Numbered from the stretch's first letter, positions 24,559-33,172 are shown. The stretch: 38,918 nt of DNA from Mogibacterium pumilum (GCF_002243385.1 NZ_CP016199.1:932719-971636); one strand, 5' to 3'. Numbers and translations are program-made. The notes: generated by a model not told the origin, from the letters alone.

Positions 24559-24993
24559 TTACTGTTCAATCGTGTTCATAAAACTATGAAGTAGATTAAA
24601 CAGTGCTGCAGCTTCATCGTCAGTAAGGCTTACACAAGAACGAATCTCCTGTGGTACAGAGAGTGCCTCTTCGCGAAGGGCCATACCCTTGTCTGTAACC
24701 TTGATTATTAGATTACGTTCATCCTTTACCGAACGATTTCTAGTTAGATAACCCTTAGTTTCAAGCTTCTTGAGCAGTGGAGTAAGCGTACCGGAATCAA
24801 GGAATAGCTTGTCACCAAGCTCCTTAACACTCAGCTCACGAGTTTCCCATAGTACCATCATAGTGATGTACTGAGTGTATGTGAGATCCAGCTTACTCAA
24901 GAATGGCTTATATCTGCGAGTTATCTCCTTAGAGCATGCGTACAGCGGAAAGCATAGTTGATTTTCTAGCTTTAGGCTATCGTACTTGTCCAT
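24559..24993 (-). CDS. MarR-family regulator, OhrR-like organic-peroxide sensor
   Basis: The frame is open to 25029, but ATG 24993 follows GGGAGG by seven bases, giving 144 residues. The N-terminus LKLENQLCFPLYACSKEITRRY followed by KPFLSKLDLTYTQY matches OhrR closely. Cys14 stands where the peroxide-reactive Cys15 of B. subtilis OhrR is found. The winged helix includes LGDKLFLDSGTLTPLLKKLE and the wing RSVKDERNLIIKVT. It should repress target genes until organic peroxide oxidises the cysteine. No ohr peroxidase gene is in the window; the divergent neighbour is hydE. Candidate operators lie in the shared intergenic region. Confidence 0.85.
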   Translation of the reverse strand: MDKYDSLKLENQLCFPLYACSKEITRRYKPFLSKLDLTYTQYITMMVLWETRELSVKELGDKLFLDSGTLTPLLKKLETKGYLTRNRSVKDERNLIIKVTDKGMALREEALSVPQEIRSCVSLTDDEAAALFNLLHSFMNTIEQ

Positions 24994-25049
24994 CAGTTTT
25001 CCTCCCAGTTGTGCAGATACTGCATGCAATTCGTTATCAAAACATCATG

Positions 25050-25100
25050 TTGCATACAATTTAATTTTAGCTTAATGCATTATATGTGTCAACAATTGTT
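25050..25100. promoter_or_regulatory. candidate OhrR/MarR operators between the regulator and hydE
   Basis: ATACAATTTAATTTTA (25054-25069) resembles half of the AT-rich operator known upstream of Bacillus ohrA. AACAATTGTT (25091-25100) is a perfect 10-base palindrome. Either could bind the adjacent OhrR-like protein; neither is proven. Confidence 0.4.
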
Positions 25101-25137
25101 TATACAAACGTTCAAAAAATCACTATTTTTCTTTTGT

Positions 25138-25146
25138 TGTTATAAT
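25138..25146 (+). promoter_or_regulatory. extended -10 promoter for hydE
   Basis: TGT followed by TATAAT (25141-25146), 40 bases before the hydE ATG. The -35 region is not recognisable. Confidence 0.5.
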
Positions 25147-25185
25147 AGCTCATTGTGTTAAAATATCTAGTGGGGGATTAGGCAG

Positions 25186-26244
25186 ATGACTGAAGTTATG
25201 CGACTAGCGAATAAGCTCGTTGATGAAGGGCTTTTAGCACACGATGAATATATAGAGCTTCTGGCAAATAGAGATGACGAAGTACGAGAATATCTACGTA
25301 GTGTCGCGCAGGAAATCGCTACTACTAACTACGGTCATGATATCTTTTTAAGAGGTCTTATTGAGTACTCGAATACTTGTAAAAATGACTGCTATTACTG
25401 CGGCATTAGGAAGAGCAATGACAATATCGAGAGATATAGATTAACTCTTGAAGATATCCTGCAGTGTTGCGAGATCGGATATCAGATAGGACTTAGAACC
25501 TTCGTGCTTCAGGGTGGAGAAGATCCTTACTTCACGGACGACATGATTTGTGAAATCATATTCGCTATCAAGGAGGAGTACCCAGATTGTGCGTTGACGC
25601 TTTCGATTGGAGAGAAAGAGCGCGAAAGTTATGAGCGGTTTTATGAAGCTGGTGCTGATAGGTTTCTGCTTAGACATGAAACTGCTGATGGGGAACATTA
25701 TAGGCGTCTTCATCCAGAGCCACTATCGCTAGAGAATCGCATGCGATGTCTTGAGGTCTTGAGGGAAATCGGATTTCAAATCGGCGCAGGCTTTATGGTC
25801 GGATCTCCTGGACAGACGTATGATACGATGGCGAGTGACTTCGAATATCTCAAGAAGCTAAATCCTCATATGATAGGGATTGGTCCGTTTATACACCACA
25901 AGGATACGCCTTTTAGAGACGAGCCAGATGGGACATTGGAACTAACACTTTTTTGTCTGAGCATACTTAGGATAATGTTTCCAAAAGTCCTTTTGCCTGC
26001 GACGACGGCACTTGGAACTATCGATAAGATAGGGCGTGAGAAGGGGATTCTTGCGGGTGCAAACGTAATAATGCCAAGTCTTTCGCCTGACAATGCTAGG
26101 CGCCAATACCTACTTTACGAGGGCAAAGTAGGTGTTAAGGACAAGGCGGCAGAAGGCCGTAAGATACTAGATGAGAAACTAGCCGAGATAGGGTATAAGA
26201 CTTCGACGACACGCGGAGACTACAAGGGTTGGAATAGAAAGTAA
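25186..26244 (+). CDS. hydE: [FeFe]-hydrogenase H-cluster maturase HydE (radical SAM)
   Basis: HydE is one of three maturases that build the organometallic H-cluster of [FeFe]-hydrogenase; it contributes to the CO/CN-bearing iron precursor. The 352-residue protein shows an N-terminal helical region, LIEYSNTCKNDCYYCG (Cys65, Cys69, Cys72), VLQGGEDPYF (GGE motif), LSIGEKERESY, FLLRHETADGEHYRRLHP and GFMVGSPGQT, all typical of HydE rather than BioB or PylB. hydF, hydG and the hydrogenase are not in this window. ATG 25186 follows GTGGGGGATTAGGCAG. PylB or MqnE-type relatives are less likely given the RHETAD segment. Confidence 0.88.
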   Translation: MTEVMRLANKLVDEGLLAHDEYIELLANRDDEVREYLRSVAQEIATTNYGHDIFLRGLIEYSNTCKNDCYYCGIRKSNDNIERYRLTLEDILQCCEIGYQIGLRTFVLQGGEDPYFTDDMICEIIFAIKEEYPDCALTLSIGEKERESYERFYEAGADRFLLRHETADGEHYRRLHPEPLSLENRMRCLEVLREIGFQIGAGFMVGSPGQTYDTMASDFEYLKKLNPHMIGIGPFIHHKDTPFRDEPDGTLELTLFCLSILRIMFPKVLLPATTALGTIDKIGREKGILAGANVIMPSLSPDNARRQYLLYEGKVGVKDKAAEGRKILDEKLAEIGYKTSTTRGDYKGWNRK

Positions 26245-26354
26245 TGCAAACTGTGCTTGCAGATTTTTTCAGAATGAATTAAGGCCGTTATCGCATGATT
26301 AACGGCTGATTCACGATATATTACAGTAAGTTTTATTTATTGTGGAGGTGCTTA

Positions 26355-27467
26355 ATGTATAAAGAAACTCGTCCGTATATAGCTTGGGATGTTGTGCAGG
26401 AATTTATGATAAAAGCATTTACAGAGCTCGGACTACCCGAGGCTGATGCTGAAATCTGCGCAGAAGTTCTCTTGGAGAGTGACAGAAGAGGTATTGAGAG
26501 CCACGGAGTAAATAGATTTAAGCCTATTTATGTTGATCGTATCAGAAAGGGCATCTTAAACCCTGTTACAGAGGTAGATATTATCAGAGAATCTCCGACA
26601 ACAGCAGTGCTCGATGCTAACGACGGCATGGGCATGGTTGCCAGTAAGATGGCTATGGATATGGCTATAGAGAAGGCGAAGAAGTATGGAACCGCTTGTG
26701 TAGCTGTTCGTAATTCATCACATTACGGCATCGCTGGATATTGGACATCAATGGCGACAGATGAAGGTATGATTGCTATCACTGGTACCAATGCTAGACC
26801 ATCAATCGCACCAACATTCGGTGTTGAAAATATGCTTGGAACAAATCCGCTCACAATCGGAATTCCTACCGATGAAGGATATCCGTTCCTTATCGACTGC
26901 GCGACCTCAATCACGCAGAGAGGAAAGCTAGAGTTCTATGAACGTGTTGGCAAGGATACTCCAGCAGGTATGGTAATCGGTAGAGACGGTTCCGCACTCA
27001 CCGATACTTCTTATATCCTTGAGGCACTCAACACTAGAGAGGCTGCTCTTGCTCCGCTGGGCGGAATCGGTGAGGAGCTTGGTGGATACAAGGGATACAG
27101 CTATGCAACTGCAGTTGAGCTATTATCAGCGGCATTGTCTGGCGGAATGTTCCTCAAGAACCTCACTTGTGTCGGCGAAAATGGTGAGCTGAGACCGTAC
27201 CACCTCGGACATTTCTTCATCGTAATCGATCCAGAGGCGATGATCGGAAGAGAGGTGTGCGAGAAAACTGCGGGAGATATCTTAAGGGCACTCAGAGCAT
27301 CACAGAAGGCTCCTGGTCAGGACAGAATTTATACCGCTGGTGAGAAGGAGTGGGATGTAAAAGAATTCCGCAAAGACAAGGGAGTTCCAATGGGAGAGGA
27401 TGTACAGCGTGAGTTTATCGAAGTTCGTGACTCTCTCGGTATGGACTTCAAATTTCCGTTTGAATAG
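26355..27467 (+). CDS. malate/L-lactate dehydrogenase family oxidoreductase (Ldh_2/YlbC type)
   Basis: NAD(P)-dependent oxidation or reduction of a 2-hydroxy acid (malate, L-lactate, sulfolactate or ureidoglycolate in known relatives). The frame is open from TTG 26340, but GGAGG lies six bases before ATG 26355, giving 370 residues. Family marks are ESHGVNRF, DANDGMGMVASKMAM, RNSSHYGIAGYW with the conserved His, AITGTNARPSIAPTFG, LGTNPLTIGIPT, DCATSITQRGKL and GGIGEELGGYKGYS. No signal peptide is present. gap starts 32 bases downstream, so the two may share a transcript. The exact substrate cannot be read from the sequence. Confidence 0.85.
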   Translation: MYKETRPYIAWDVVQEFMIKAFTELGLPEADAEICAEVLLESDRRGIESHGVNRFKPIYVDRIRKGILNPVTEVDIIRESPTTAVLDANDGMGMVASKMAMDMAIEKAKKYGTACVAVRNSSHYGIAGYWTSMATDEGMIAITGTNARPSIAPTFGVENMLGTNPLTIGIPTDEGYPFLIDCATSITQRGKLEFYERVGKDTPAGMVIGRDGSALTDTSYILEALNTREAALAPLGGIGEELGGYKGYSYATAVELLSAALSGGMFLKNLTCVGENGELRPYHLGHFFIVIDPEAMIGREVCEKTAGDILRALRASQKAPGQDRIYTAGEKEWDVKEFRKDKGVPMGEDVQREFIEVRDSLGMDFKFPFE

Positions 27468-27499
27468 AAATTAAATAAAAAGGTAAGGGGGGACTATAT

Positions 27500-28513
27500 A
27501 TGATTAAATTAGCTATTAATGGATTTGGTCGTATAGGCAGGCTGGCGTTCAGATGCGTTATGGAGATGGACGAATTCGAGGTTGTCGCAATCAATGATTT
27601 GACTTCCCCAGACATGTTAGCTTACCTGCTCAAATACGATAGTGTACAGGGTTCATATCTCGGGCATATCGTAGATAATGACGATGAGTCGATTACAGTG
27701 GATGGTAAGAGAATTACTATTTACAAGGAGTCAGATGCTCGCAAGCTGCCTTGGGGGGAGCTTGATATCGACGTCGTGCTTGAGTGCACAGGCTTCTACG
27801 CATCGAAGGAGAAGTCGCAGGCTCACATAGATGCCGGTGCCAAGAAAGTTCTTATTTCAGCTCCGGCCGGAAATGACCTTAAGACTGTCGTTTATGGAGT
27901 TAATCATGAGACCTTGACTTCTGATGATAGAATTGTTTCGGGAGCTTCCTGCACGACGAACTGCCTTGCTCCGATGGCAAAGGCGCTCGCGGATTATAGA
28001 GAACTTCGTACAGGATTCATGACGACTATTCACGCATATACTGGAAATCAGAAGATTCTCGATGCTCCAGACAAGGGCTCAAAGTTCAGAAGATCTAGAG
28101 CTGCGGCTATCAATATAGTGCCAACTTCTACAGGGGCTGCGCAGGCGATTGGAAATGTTATACCGGAGCTTGCAGGAAAGCTCATCGGATCCGCACAGCG
28201 AGTTCCAGTTGCGACTGGCTCCATAACTATCCTAGATGCTACGCTCAAGGATGAGACTGATTCAGTAACAGTAGAGGGAATCAATACAGCGATGAAAGCC
28301 GCGCAGGATGAATCTTTTGGTTACAACGAAGATGATATCGTATCGACAGACGTAATAGGGATGAGCTACGGATCGTTATTTGATGCTACACAGACACTTG
28401 CCCAGAAGTGCGGAACGCATATCTATGAGGTAAGAGTTGTTGCTTGGTACGATAACGAGATGAGCTATGTATGTCAGTTGATTAGAACGCTGAGCTATAT
28501 GGCTAAACTATAA
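27500..28513 (+). CDS. gap: glyceraldehyde-3-phosphate dehydrogenase (NAD-type)
   Basis: Oxidises and phosphorylates glyceraldehyde 3-phosphate to 1,3-bisphosphoglycerate in glycolysis. The 337-residue protein has NGFGRIGR at the N-terminus, IND with Asp33 (the residue that favours NAD over NADP), SAPAG, the active-site [10 protein letters not shown] with Cys151, HAYTGNQ with the catalytic His, [22 protein letters not shown] and WYDNEMSY. All are intact. ATG 27500 follows AAGGGGGGA. The other lower-glycolysis genes (pgk, tpi) are not adjacent, which is less common than a gap-pgk cluster. Confidence 0.94.
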   Translation: MIKLAINGFGRIGRLAFRCVMEMDEFEVVAINDLTSPDMLAYLLKYDSVQGSYLGHIVDNDDESITVDGKRITIYKESDARKLPWGELDIDVVLECTGFYASKEKSQAHIDAGAKKVLISAPAGNDLKTVVYGVNHETLTSDDRIVSGASCTTNCLAPMAKALADYRELRTGFMTTIHAYTGNQKILDAPDKGSKFRRSRAAAINIVPTSTGAAQAIGNVIPELAGKLIGSAQRVPVATGSITILDATLKDETDSVTVEGINTAMKAAQDESFGYNEDDIVSTDVIGMSYGSLFDATQTLAQKCGTHIYEVRVVAWYDNEMSYVCQLIRTLSYMAKL

Positions 28514-28653
28514 AGAACCAAAATAATCAATATAACTATATGCTGCCATTTATTGCCGAGTATATTTCAAGACTTCGTGCCTCGATTTTTCCCGAGTGAT
28601 AAGACAGCGCAAATGTAAAATGGATATCAAAGCATGAGGAGATTATTAAAAAA

Positions 28654-30084
28654 ATGGAAGTGAAAGAAGCAAGACAATATGTCGTTGACAGACTCGAGTG
28701 CGCATTCAAGCCTAACTCAATTGCCGTAATCGGAGCTAGCCGTAATGAGACTAAAGTTGGATTCAAGGTAATTCAGGGACTCAGAAAGTGCGGATACGAA
28801 GGAGATCTATATCCGATCAACGTTAAGGCTACTGAAGTTGCAGGAATTCCGGCTTATCAGAACATCAAAGATGTTCCTGGAGAAGTTGATCTAGCGTTCG
28901 TATCACTACCAGCTACTGGCGTATTCGATGCGCTTAAGGACTGCGTTGAGAAAAAGGTTAAGATTGCAGTAGTTTCATCATCTGGCTTCAAAGAAGTAGG
29001 TAATGGTGATCTGCAAAATGAAATTACAGAGTTCTGCCGTGCGCATGAGCTACCGTTAATTGGACCAAATCTTGTAGGAATTGGAACGCCATATCACGAC
29101 TTCAACTGTGGATTCATTCCATATCTTCCAAATAAAGGACCAGTTGCTCTTATCTCGCAGTCAGGATCAAATCTGTTAGCTGCACTTGGTTCATCACAGC
29201 TTGACCATTTCGGTATCAGCATGTTCGTAGGACTTGGTAACAAGGCGGATGTCGACTTCTGCGAGATGATTAAGTACGCAGATAAGGAGCCTAATACAAA
29301 GTGCATCGCAGTGTATATCGAAGCTCTCGACAGCCCGGAGGCATTTAAGAAAGCTTGTCTCGAGTGCGAGAAGCCAATCACTGCAATCAAGGTTGGTTCA
29401 TCCGAGATAGGTGTTAAGGCTGCATTTGCACATACTGCTTCCGAGAATAAGGGCCATTCAAATGCGGAGTATGACCAACTATTTGAAGGGTCGGGCGTTC
29501 TCCGTGAGAAGACTTGGCAGGAGTTCCTCGATACTTCGCTTGCACTAGGAAGCTGTCCTCCTTTAAGAGGTGACAACGTGGTTATTATTACCAATGGTGG
29601 TGGAGCTGGACTTCTGGCGGCAGATCATTTCGAGAGACTCGGTATGCCACTAAAGGAGCTCAAAGACATTTCTTCAGATTTAAGAGAAAATATCAGAAAC
29701 TACATGCCTGCTTTCGGCTCTCCTCTAAATCCAGTTGATATCAGCGGAACAGCAACTTCAGATATGTACGGTGGGGCACTCAAGATCGCTTATAGAGATG
29801 AACATGTTGACGGAATCATGATTTCCGTTTGCCCAACTGCAGTAACTGACGTTGAAGCTATTACGGAAACTGTAATTAACATTCATAGACAGTATAAGAA
29901 TCTCGGCAAGCCGTTCATTATGGAGTGCCAGGGTGGAAACGAGTGCAGAGCGGCTATCATGAAGCTTAGAGACAAGGGAATCCCTGCGTACTCTACACCT
30001 GAACAGGCTGTAAATGCTATGGTTGCGCTAAGAAGATACAGTCATATCATGAACAAAAAAGAAAAGCTAATCAACAATATTTAG
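28654..30084 (+). CDS. ADP-forming acetate/acyl-CoA synthetase, alpha subunit
   Basis: Converts acyl-CoA, ADP and phosphate to the acid, CoA and ATP, a route for substrate-level phosphorylation in anaerobes; it needs an ATP-grasp beta subunit. The 476 residues cover the alpha part only: a CoA-binding Rossmann domain (SIAVIGASRNETKVGF, YPINVKA), the ligase-CoA domain with ALISQSGSN, and AFAHTASE with His260, which aligns with the phosphohistidine known near residue 257 in Pyrococcus. GNKADVDF and SPLNPVDISGTA are also typical. No beta-subunit gene lies nearby. The start ATG is 12 bases after GAGGAG, a rather long spacing. A CoA-binding or protein acetyltransferase-like relative is less likely. 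Confidence 0.82.
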   Translation: MEVKEARQYVVDRLECAFKPNSIAVIGASRNETKVGFKVIQGLRKCGYEGDLYPINVKATEVAGIPAYQNIKDVPGEVDLAFVSLPATGVFDALKDCVEKKVKIAVVSSSGFKEVGNGDLQNEITEFCRAHELPLIGPNLVGIGTPYHDFNCGFIPYLPNKGPVALISQSGSNLLAALGSSQLDHFGISMFVGLGNKADVDFCEMIKYADKEPNTKCIAVYIEALDSPEAFKKACLECEKPITAIKVGSSEIGVKAAFAHTASENKGHSNAEYDQLFEGSGVLREKTWQEFLDTSLALGSCPPLRGDNVVIITNGGGAGLLAADHFERLGMPLKELKDISSDLRENIRNYMPAFGSPLNPVDISGTATSDMYGGALKIAYRDEHVDGIMISVCPTAVTDVEAITETVINIHRQYKNLGKPFIMECQGGNECRAAIMKLRDKGIPAYSTPEQAVNAMVALRRYSHIMNKKEKLINNI

Positions 30085-30123
30085 TTGTTGAAGCAACGAG
30101 TAAGATATTGCATTATGTGTGAA

Positions 30124-30145
30124 TGATGCAGGGTTGCCTGCATCA
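30124..30145 (+). terminator. hairpin after the acyl-CoA synthetase subunit gene
   Basis: TGATGCAGG (30124-30132) pairs perfectly with CCTGCATCA (30137-30145) around GTTG, followed by CATTTAT. A weak intrinsic terminator, or a structure just ahead of the next gene's AAGGA site. Confidence 0.5.
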
Positions 30146-30163
30146 CATTTATAAGGAATGAGT

Positions 30164-31258
30164 ATGAACGGAGACAAACTTTTTAGACTGCTTATGGTTC
30201 TGTGCCTTGCGATGGGAATAATGGGACTTACTGTTGGCAAATTTATATTAGGTGGAATTTTCGTAGGTCTTGCGGTAGCTATATGGCTTACGACTGGCGG
30301 AAAGCATTACAATGATCGCAACATATACGATAAGATCGTAGAGGGATGTGAGGATGTTACTATAGAACATGTATATGAGTGCCTCAGCAAGATGGATACA
30401 TGCCTAAGATTTCCATGGATGGGTCACAACACATACACTAGCGAAGCCGTAATTAATTTAGGTCCGAGCCCATTCAAGGACTTCATAACGATTTATAAGG
30501 ATAAGAAAAATAACATTGTAATCAAGAGCAGTACCGAGCTTGAGCATCTCGTAAGGGATGCGGATAGTGAAGATCATTTCGAAGGACTTTTGGACACCAA
30601 GAGTATGTCTGTGAACCCAAAGTCATACTCGCATTTTGCGAGCTGGAAGCTGATGAGTGCGGTTCTAGTAGAAGATCTGACAGAAATTATTAAGCAGATT
30701 AAAGATGGAGATCCTCTTGAGGTTAAGACTCTTGATATGTTCAAGTTCTTCTATGCAAATAGCAAAGACTGTCTGTATAGAGACTTTGACGACAATGAGT
30801 ATACATACGTAAGAACGGTAAATGAGCCGCTTAACGTGAAAATTTACGAAATCCCAGAAGGCGGTGAGGCAATAGAAGAATCAGGTGAAGTGCTTGCAGA
30901 GGTTACTGGGTCCTCAAAGGCAGAGAAGAATGGTTTTAAATTCTCAATGTCAGGAGAAGGATATGGAACTCTCTATAGAGATACTGAAAGTGATAGCGAT
31001 TCTTATATCCTTGAGACAAACGATGGAAGTGTTTATGTAAAAGGATTTCGCGCAGTTCGTAAGGCAAATCTCAGCTGTAACTACATTATTACAATCGATG
31101 GTGTGAGAAAAGCGGTAATCGCAGGAAACGCAAGAATTGCTTTTGAAGAAGATGCATTAACTGAAAATAGCTTAATCTGCAGCCTTGATGATGAATATCT
31201 ACTACTATATATGGCTATTCTGGAGATGATAATGACCAAAAACAAGTGGCTGAAATAG
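30164..31258 (+). CDS. membrane-anchored protein of unknown function (364 aa)
   Basis: Not recognised. The frame allows ATG 30158, but AAGGA abuts that codon, so ATG 30164, six bases later, is the better start. Two N-terminal hydrophobic segments (about residues 8-24 and 27-43) are followed by a large, mostly hydrophilic domain with no cysteine pattern. The C-terminal ~110 residues (from about GFKFSMSGEGYGTLYRD) are beta-rich, and the final IAFEEDALTENSLICSLDDEYLLLYMAILEMIM has a hint of the tubby/LURP-like fold, but this is only an impression. It stands alone between two hairpin or promoter elements, so it is probably monocistronic. Confidence 0.55.
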   Translation: MNGDKLFRLLMVLCLAMGIMGLTVGKFILGGIFVGLAVAIWLTTGGKHYNDRNIYDKIVEGCEDVTIEHVYECLSKMDTCLRFPWMGHNTYTSEAVINLGPSPFKDFITIYKDKKNNIVIKSSTELEHLVRDADSEDHFEGLLDTKSMSVNPKSYSHFASWKLMSAVLVEDLTEIIKQIKDGDPLEVKTLDMFKFFYANSKDCLYRDFDDNEYTYVRTVNEPLNVKIYEIPEGGEAIEESGEVLAEVTGSSKAEKNGFKFSMSGEGYGTLYRDTESDSDSYILETNDGSVYVKGFRAVRKANLSCNYIITIDGVRKAVIAGNARIAFEEDALTENSLICSLDDEYLLLYMAILEMIMTKNKWLK

Positions 31259-31277
31259 TTTTTAGACACCTGTTCGT

Positions 31278-31306
31278 TTGATTTTACTATCTCTAAAATG
31301 TATAAT
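31278..31306 (+). promoter_or_regulatory. promoter of the universal-stress protein gene
   Basis: TTGATT (31278-31283), 17 bases, TATAAT (31301-31306), 60 bases before the start codon. Confidence 0.65.
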
Positions 31307-31365
31307 AACTTTGTATATTTAAATGCAATATAAACGGACTGATAGAAAGTAGTAAGGGTGATTTG

Positions 31366-32832
31366 ATGAAGAGAATCCTTGTACCAGTTGATGGTTCACC
31401 TAGGAGTTTAATAGCGCTAGAACAGCTCAAAACTACGTTTTCACCGAAGGCGTTCGAGGTTGTGCTCGTTATGGTGCGTGAAAATACCGGATATGCACTC
31501 TCACTCGGTGAGGAAGCCGAGATTCGCGAAGAACTCGACAAGAAGCTTAATGCTATTGCCAAGACAATAGATAAATATAGCGTAATCAAAAGATCTGCGG
31601 TTGGCCGTGCGGGAGCTAGAGTTATCGAAGCTGCCAAGGAGTTTGGCGTTGAGATGATTGTCATGACAAAGTCCACAAAGCCAGGTGCAGGAAGCACAAT
31701 CGGACTAACTGCATCATACATCATCCGTCATGCTCAATGTGACGTAATGATCATCAAGGAGACGGAGAGTAAAAAGATTGAGAGCTATAGAGGTGCTATA
31801 TACAAGAGAGCCAAAGGAACTGTTGCTCTTCGTGGTCAGCTCAGTCTCAAGCAGAGTGAATGCTTGATTCCAAGTGTAAAGGGCGATGTAATTTACCACA
31901 TTGACGTTAAGAGAGGTAGAATTAGGTTCCTTCACAGATCATTTAATCCTGTTACTAAGGATTGGGATCTGCCACCAAGCAACGGACAGCAAGAGGCATA
32001 TGAGATTGAGGCAGGTGTATCTATTCAGATTCCAGTCAATGCGACAGGCGATGGCAAGATGGCTGATAGAATCAGAATTCTCAATCGTAGCATGAAGACA
32101 GAAGCTGTATTCAACTACGAGATTACTGCCGATAAGAGAACATATGAGCAGGAGACACAGCCTGAACAAAATGAAGAGGAAGTGACATATGAGTCCCAAG
32201 AGGTAGCTTCTCTAGCTAATGAGGTAGTTGCTTCAGTATCGCCAGTATCACCAATATCACTGGCGGCTGCTGTAGCTCCAGTAGAGACTGCAACACCATT
32301 AGCTGAATCTGAAAATGCAGATGAGGAAGAATCTGTAGCTCAAGTGCTAGAAGATGTTTCTCTCGAAGTTGCAGTGGGAAAAGAGTTAGATACAGCTGAA
32401 TATGAAGCTAAATCGTCGGAAGGTCTTGGAGCAGAAACTGCTACTGAGGAAACTGCTGAATCTGAAGATTCATTAGTAGCGTCAGAAGAAACTGCTGAAG
32501 AAAATGAAACTGCTGAACTTGAGGATGTCACAGAATCGAAAGAAGACGATGAAGTGGCTGAAGAGTCCGAGGAAGTAGAAGGCGCTCCAGCAGAAGCCGA
32601 ACTTCTAGAGGCAGATGCAGATGAAGCCGAAGATCTAAAATCGCTAGAATCGCTGGACGAAATACAACCAATCAACACGATTGCTGCTATTGAAAGGCTA
32701 TGCGCAACAGGTGCTATCGATGCTGTTGAGCTTATAAAAGCGCTAGACGATATGGAATCAAAATCAGAAGCACGACTAGAGCTAGATGCGGATACTGAAC
32801 GAAAGGCTGAAGCTGAAGGACATGGCGAGTAA
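31366..32832 (+). CDS. universal-stress-domain protein with long acidic tail
   Basis: ATG 31366 (TTG 31363 directly before it is also possible) gives 488 residues. Residues 1-132 are a UspA-like domain: KRILVPVDGSPRSLIALEQL at the start, VGRAGARVIEAAKEFGVEMIVM and the nucleotide-loop region GAGSTIGLTASYIIRHAQCDVMII. A beta-rich domain of about 115 residues that I do not recognise follows. Then comes a 160-residue low-complexity tail dominated by Glu, Ala, Ser, Asp and Val (about 265-425). The final segment, TIAAIERLCATGAIDAVEL, resembles a SHOCT-like short helix. The usual family length is about 140, so this is an unusual extension. No membrane anchor is visible. It is monocistronic and lies directly upstream of the SCIFF locus. 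Confidence 0.72.
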   Translation: MKRILVPVDGSPRSLIALEQLKTTFSPKAFEVVLVMVRENTGYALSLGEEAEIREELDKKLNAIAKTIDKYSVIKRSAVGRAGARVIEAAKEFGVEMIVMTKSTKPGAGSTIGLTASYIIRHAQCDVMIIKETESKKIESYRGAIYKRAKGTVALRGQLSLKQSECLIPSVKGDVIYHIDVKRGRIRFLHRSFNPVTKDWDLPPSNGQQEAYEIEAGVSIQIPVNATGDGKMADRIRILNRSMKTEAVFNYEITADKRTYEQETQPEQNEEEVTYESQEVASLANEVVASVSPVSPISLAAAVAPVETATPLAESENADEEESVAQVLEDVSLEVAVGKELDTAEYEAKSSEGLGAETATEETAESEDSLVASEETAEENETAELEDVTESKEDDEVAEESEEVEGAPAEAELLEADADEAEDLKSLESLDEIQPINTIAAIERLCATGAIDAVELIKALDDMESKSEARLELDADTERKAEAEGHGE

Positions 32833-32871
32833 GAACACTGTGATTATAAAACGCAAATGATAGCGTCAAGA

Positions 32872-32900
32872 TTGACAGTTTTAAACGTATTTGATATTCT
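32872..32900 (+). promoter_or_regulatory. promoter of the SCIFF peptide gene
   Basis: A consensus TTGACA (32872-32877), 17 bases, TATTCT (32895-32900), 28 bases before the peptide start codon. Confidence 0.75.
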
Positions 32901-32927
32901 ATAACGAGTAATTAGGAGGATAACGTA

Positions 32928-33077
32928 ATGAGCAGAATTAAGACAATTTCAACAAGAAATATGGCAAAGTCAACTATTTCTGGTGGATGCGGTGAGTGCC
33001 AGACATCTTGCCAGTCCGCAAGCAAGACTTCATGCAGTGTTGCTAACCAACATTGCGAGCAGGCTAAGAACAAATAG
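32928..33077 (+). CDS. SCIFF-type ranthipeptide precursor (49 aa), five-cysteine variant
   Basis: A small gene with ATG 32928 after TTAGGAGGATAACGTA. The 49 residues start MSRIKTISTRNMAKS, the leader, and continue GGCGECQTSCQSASKTSC, then SVANQHCEQAKNK. This is clearly the SCIFF family (six cysteines in forty-five), the partner of the maturase encoded 95 bases downstream. Cysteines are at 21, 24, 28, 36 and 43: only five. The family norm in the middle is SCQSACKTSCT; here Cys32 is Ser (codon AGC instead of TGC) and Thr37 is also Ser. As I recall, the characterised thioether joins exactly these two positions. The mature role of SCIFF peptides is not settled; signalling has been suggested. Confidence 0.9.
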   Translation: MSRIKTISTRNMAKSTISGGCGECQTSCQSASKTSCSVANQHCEQAKNK

Positions 33078-33086
33078 TAACTGAAG

Positions 33087-33111
33087 GCGCTGCTTATTGC
33101 AGCGCTTTTTT
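33087..33111 (+). terminator. intrinsic terminator between SCIFF peptide and maturase
   Basis: GCGCTGC (33087-33093), TTATT loop, GCAGCGC (33099-33105), then six T. A textbook terminator within the 95-base gap; it should limit read-through into the maturase and keep peptide mRNA in excess. Confidence 0.85.
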
Positions 33112-33172
33112 ATTGTTCTGGCAGGTCCACCTGATTAACAAAATGAATTTATAAGGTATGGTACGAAAATAA

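Noticed and set aside
26286-26308. Terminator after hydE (GCCGTTA/TAACGGC)
   Set aside because: Only a 7-bp stem with no T-run; too weak to call.
32340-32678. Minus-strand Ser-rich open frame of 112 codons
   Set aside because: It is the antisense of the Glu/Ala-rich tail of the universal-stress protein.
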